Shown: positions 59,918 to 64,000 of the stretch, piece by piece
How the letters are laid out: every line of letters starts with the position of its first letter
Numbering within the stretch: the stretch's first letter is position 1
Assembly (NCBI GenBank): GCA_034509425.1
Contig: JAVTVJ010000121.1
Span: 1,240,001 to 1,304,000, forward strand
DNA: 64,000 nucleotides
DNA from: Eopsaltria australis
Lineage: Eukaryota; Chordata; Aves; Passeriformes; Petroicidae
Direction: 5' to 3'
Notes under the pieces: generated by a model
What the model was told of the DNA's origin: nothing
What the model saw: the letters and a program-made list of their open reading frames with translations, nothing else
The model's database searches: none
Program-made: the position numbers and the translations under genes

Positions 59918-61296
59918 GTGAGATGTAGTAAAACAACTCAAGAATCTTTGGGGAGCACTGATTCTTTTAGTACATAATCCAAAGAGAACTCTGTTATTTG
60001 TGCACTTGCCTTATGTCACATTAGTTACAGTGGAAGCTGAGTTAAGCATCTGGAGCCAGAAAGAGCAGATGAAAGCAGTTTAACCCAGTGGCTGTGGGTT
60101 ATATACTGTGATCTTTAGGCTGACACTAATTCTGTGCCTCTTCATGGATGTTCAGGAAATGTGACACAACTTCCAGCTCAATTTGAACCATTCAGAGGGT
60201 ACCTCTGACACGATGCGTCTAGTTATTAAGGGTCTCCTTCCTGTACAGAAGTGGAAGGCAAAAACTGTCCTTTATTGTTTTATTCTTTTGCTTTTGGGGC
60301 ATTTTCTTTGGGTTTATTTGTTTAATGTGATTCCTCACTGAGCTAGGTGAGCAAGCACAGTTTTTTCACTGCTCATCTCTTCTTACCCTGCTCTGGGGAC
60401 ATTGTCTTAGTTGCTGCCATTTCCTGTAAAATTTTAAGTGGAATTTTGCTGGATAGATGCTTTAGGTTACAGCCTACCTATGTGTCAGGAAACTGTTCTG
60501 CAGTCAGAAGGCTGTAATTGCAAACATTTCTGTTTCTCCAAGTGGAAAGAGTGACATGGGAAATAGCTAAGTTTAAATTGGAGCTTTACAAAGCTGACTG
60601 ACAGCTCTATTAGACGAGCCTCCTACTGCACAGAGCAGAGACATTCATGAGACACCTTTGATTTGTATCTGGACATCATGCATTAAACATTCAAAATATC
60701 AAATGTTTAGAAACCACTCAAATCTAAGGCATTCTTTCTGCATTCACAATGTGCTATTACAGGACTTCTGATAAGGCATGGAGATGTTCCATTTTTGTCA
60801 AGTTTTTATTTATATGTATTTACATATGCTTTGTTTTATATGATTCTGATGTAGTCCTTCTGTATGATCAGATGTGTGATACTAAGTGTCTTTCACACAG
60901 AAAGATTAAAGAAGGATTCTTCTATCGTATCAGACATATCAAGTCTTGAGGTTTTGGTTTTAGTTTAGTTTGCCATTATCGCTGTTTTAAAGTGTCATAG
61001 CTGGTCTAAAACTGAACTAAAGTCTTTATACCGTGGTATTCTATTAAAGAAAATTTCTCCAGCCTAATAATCCAATTCATCTAATTAATGGATTATGGGA
61101 ACAATTATTTAATCTGTTTTGTGTCTCTGTACGCCAGACATTGTATTACAAGTTTTTTCTGTATGTCCTAAACAAGAGTTCTAAAGGATTTGTGATACAT
61201 GTGGCACGCTGAATGAATCTAGTAATACATGAAGATGGTGGCCTAAATTTTGCCCTTTATTACTAAAAATATTTTAAACTTCTGGTTGTAACTTGA

Positions 61297-61310
61297 CCTC
61301 TAGTGGGCTG
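61297..61310 (+). promoter_or_regulatory. Weak CTCF-like motif
   Basis: CCTCTAGTGGGCTG agrees with CCASYAGRKGGCRS at 11 of 14 positions. It lies in MYZAP intron 10 and is weaker than the site at 20866. Confidence 0.25.
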
Positions 61311-63366
61311 CATTGGTATAACAAGTCCTTTCAGCTCCGTGTTTTGTTTTGGAATAAAACCACATATAAAGCTTGAGCCACTGATTATGATTTCATAATT
61401 ATTAGATTTAATGGGTGAGTCTAACTTGCTGATTCCTTGTAATGTATTTCTGCTGGTGCCTCCATATACACAGAAAGCCCTTCTAGGCCATCTGGTTCTC
61501 CTATTTAATGAGTGCTAGGTGACCAAGTCACTACTTAATTGTCAAACGTGTCTGCTTCTAACTGGTGTCTGACTGCCTGCTTTTCAGATTCAATTAAACC
61601 TCTATCAGTCTTGACTGCCACATAGCCATAGGGTAGATATTTTTGCTCTCTCCTTTAGTCCTTGTGTGTTTTAATTTTTATTTTAATTCAGCTTCCTTGA
61701 GAACTGCATGAACACCAGTGTAGCCATGTCTGTATTTTCACTAGTGAGCTAGCTAAAGACTCCTGTACCAGAGGTTTGATCAGGTCAGGTGGTACCAAAT
61801 ACATCAGGCATTTAATGTTTGGGGATTTGTTTTTTAATTTTGTGCTATTTGTTGCTTGTGTTTGCACTGTTTGAGAAAACATCCACAATATATTTGGCAT
61901 GCCCTATTTTAAACTGGACTCTAATTTAATTAAAGGCCTAAAATAGCAGCTTTAATAATGTAGGGAAGAGTAGCTGTTCACCATGGAGCAATAAAAAAAG
62001 CACTGTAGATATGCCCTCAACTATCCAAGCATGTTGTGCTTTTCATGATTTTGTGCTCTTCTCCACATAACATCGGATAAGGATTTTTAGGCTCGTTTTA
62101 AGCAAACACTTGCTAACTAGGCCATAGAAGCTGAAAAATTGGCAACAAAGATATTGAAAAGGAATGCTATCTGAAGAGTCTGTTCTGAAGTTAGGTTAAA
62201 AACCAGTGAGCAGCAGCACTAGAAATATCTGCTAGAGTAAATAGGGAAGATTGCAGTACTATTTAAGTCCCGGAAGACATGTTCATCAGGGTATATTTAA
62301 ACACACATCCTCCCCACTCTAAATTTAACTGATTGCAGAATGTAATGGCAAGGAGTATCAAGAAAAGTGTAATGAGAACCTGCCATGTTACTCATTATGG
62401 CAGTATTTTCATGGCTGGCATCTGTAAAATAACGTGCCATCTTAGGGTTTATGAGGGTATTCTGATGATATTGATAACTAGCATTTAAATAATTGAGAAA
62501 GAATAATCAAATAATTCAAAAGCTACAAACTTTGCTTTCTGAAATGCTTAGCTTTTCTGTGGCATGACAGTAGAGTGGGAACACACTAACCTGGGAAACT
62601 CAGGAGAGAAGTGGAAGGAAATTAAGTAGCCAAAATTATCAGCAGTGCTTTTGTTGGAAGCTGAAACAGAGCTACTGTATGAGCTGCTAGGTGAGAAAGC
62701 CTAAACTTGCTTGACTGCAAGATGAGCTTTGTTTAGTATTAATCTTCATATATTGGACACAGATCTAAAGTATAAATAAGGGGTTTACTCTTACAGTGTA
62801 AATTATGAGTTTATGCTGATACCATCTCTAATTCAGAGAAACTGGAGAAATGAACATCACTTCAAAGGCATGCTGAAACAAACAAGATATACTGCTTCAA
62901 ACTCATGTGGAGAACTGTCAAAATTGGACAAGTACTGAGATGAATCTCCTTGCTGAAAAAAATCACAAAACAGATTGCTCTTAAACCCTCTTTGGGAAAG
63001 ATGATGTATCATTTGCAAGTGACAGATGCAGGGCATTCTGTAAAAGAACAGCAAGCAGCCAGGAGGAAGTGAGAGAGAAACTTTATAGTGGAGTTTTGTG
63101 ATGCAGTGGGCAACTCTAACACCTCTGGTGCTATTTTGATGGCATTTAAAATGTGTTAGGAGGTGGTGGTCAGTCCTAACTTAGTCATGAAAGGGGATGC
63201 TGGCAGAGAAGCACCAAATGTAAGAGGCCATGGAGGGGAAGAATATTAACACCTTCTCTTCACAGGTCTCATCATGTTGGTACTGAATGCAGTGGTTATG
63301 TGATCTAGGGAATTGAGCCCAGGCAGAGAAGGACACTCACAATTCAGTGTGCTTATACTCCTTAGC

Positions 63367-63387
63367 AAAAAAAAAAAAAAAAAAAAA
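63367..63387. repeat. A21 homopolymer
   Basis: 21 consecutive A residues in MYZAP intron 10. Nothing upstream resembles a retroposed gene or SINE, so it is annotated only as a homopolymer. Confidence 0.95.
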
Positions 63388-64000
63388 TTGCTTCTAATTA
63401 TTCTCCTCTGAAAAGAAATCCTTCCATCTCAGGCATTAATAGAACCTTTTTCAACTTGATCTAGTAAAACTGGTCATAAATTAAATAGAAGCACAAAAAA
63501 TAACTTGCAGAAGGAAAATATATGGAAGAAATAAAATGGAAGTTTTCTGGTGTTGGTGACCTTCAACATCTCTGTGTGTTAGCTCTCATGCACACACATT
63601 TTTCATCCTCATAGGGATTCTTTTCTGTGAGAGCAAAAATTGCTGCCCGTTAGTGCACCAACTGAGCAGAAAGTTATCCTGCATAGTCTTAAAGCCTCAT
63701 GTTTTCATTAGAGAGAGATTGCAGATGATTTACAGCTGACAGGTTTATCCCTGTGTTGAACTTGTTTGTTAAACAAATCTATTTGTTCACAGCTTAGTGT
63801 AGTACATTTTAAATGCAGTGCTGGCAGTTAAAAGTGCAGGTCTCACATTTGGCAGGTGTTTAGAAACCCAGCCCTCTTCTCACACTGTTTGTACTTCGCA
63901 GGCTTTCAAAAAACAACTGAGGGGAGACAGATGGCCAGAGTGGGTCACCCAAGACTCAGATTTTTTAGTCCTTGCCTTTAGCTATCTTAAGATATGGCTG

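Larger units (their letters stand above)
59918..64000 (+). other. MYZAP: MYZAP intron 10 (3' truncated by window)
   Basis: No segment encoding the expected next MYZAP piece (a Lys/Gln/Leu-rich coiled coil beginning near ESLKKKL in mammals) was found, so the intron probably runs past the window end. It contains a CTCF-like motif at 61297 and an A21 run at 63367. Confidence 0.7.

Noticed and set aside
61780..61793. 14-base match (tcaggtcaggtggt) to the sequence at about 44916
   Set aside because: Matches of 14 bases are expected several times by chance within 64 kb, and the flanks do not match.
63367..63387. A21 run as the tail of a processed pseudogene or SINE
   Set aside because: No gene-like or SINE-like sequence precedes it, and no target-site duplication is evident.
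1..64000. CRISPR arrays, operons, prophage, bacterial-type systems, tRNA or rRNA genes
   Set aside because: The sequence is vertebrate nuclear DNA with spliced genes. I saw no such elements on either strand.

Overview
This is a piece of vertebrate nuclear genome, most likely from a bird. The coding sequence lies in short exons with GT-AG introns. One promoter sits in a CpG island. The only transposon remnant I can recognise is a CR1 LINE fragment, and interspersed repeats are otherwise sparse, as in birds. Species cannot be named from the sequence. In human the same two genes lie next to each other on 15q21, which corresponds to chicken chromosome 10; that placement is inference.

Positions 386-14123 hold the last nine coding exons of CGNL1 (cingulin-like 1, also called paracingulin or JACOP) on the + strand. 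They encode about 400 residues: the end of the coiled-coil rod and the short acidic tail. The 5' part of the gene lies upstream of the window. The stop codon at 14121-14123 is followed by an AT-rich 3' UTR with several possible polyadenylation signals (15459, 16179, 17424).

Positions about 16.2-30.2 kb are intergenic. I see no convincing gene there. The one landmark is a small GC/CpG-rich islet near 20.82-20.95 kb that carries a strong CTCF-type motif. Two small tandem duplications (28945 and 30190) lie closer to the next promoter.

Positions 30870-59917 hold the first ten coding exons of MYZAP (myocardial zonula adherens protein), also on the + strand. They start in a CpG island and encode 378 of an expected roughly 460-470 residues. 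The remaining exons lie beyond the window, because 59918-64000 contains no exon I can recognise. A decayed CR1 fragment lies in intron 8.

Both genes encode coiled-coil proteins of the cytoplasmic plaque of cell-cell junctions: CGNL1 at tight and adherens junctions, MYZAP at intercalated discs and adherens junctions. The window is thus a head-to-tail pair of junction genes. I found no new biological system. The points most worth checking are a NAGNAG acceptor before the last CGNL1 exon, a lengthened poly-Asp codon tract, the CTCF-bearing islet between the genes, a G-quadruplex motif just past the MYZAP exon 1 donor, and a nested AT-rich hairpin cluster in a CGNL1 intron.
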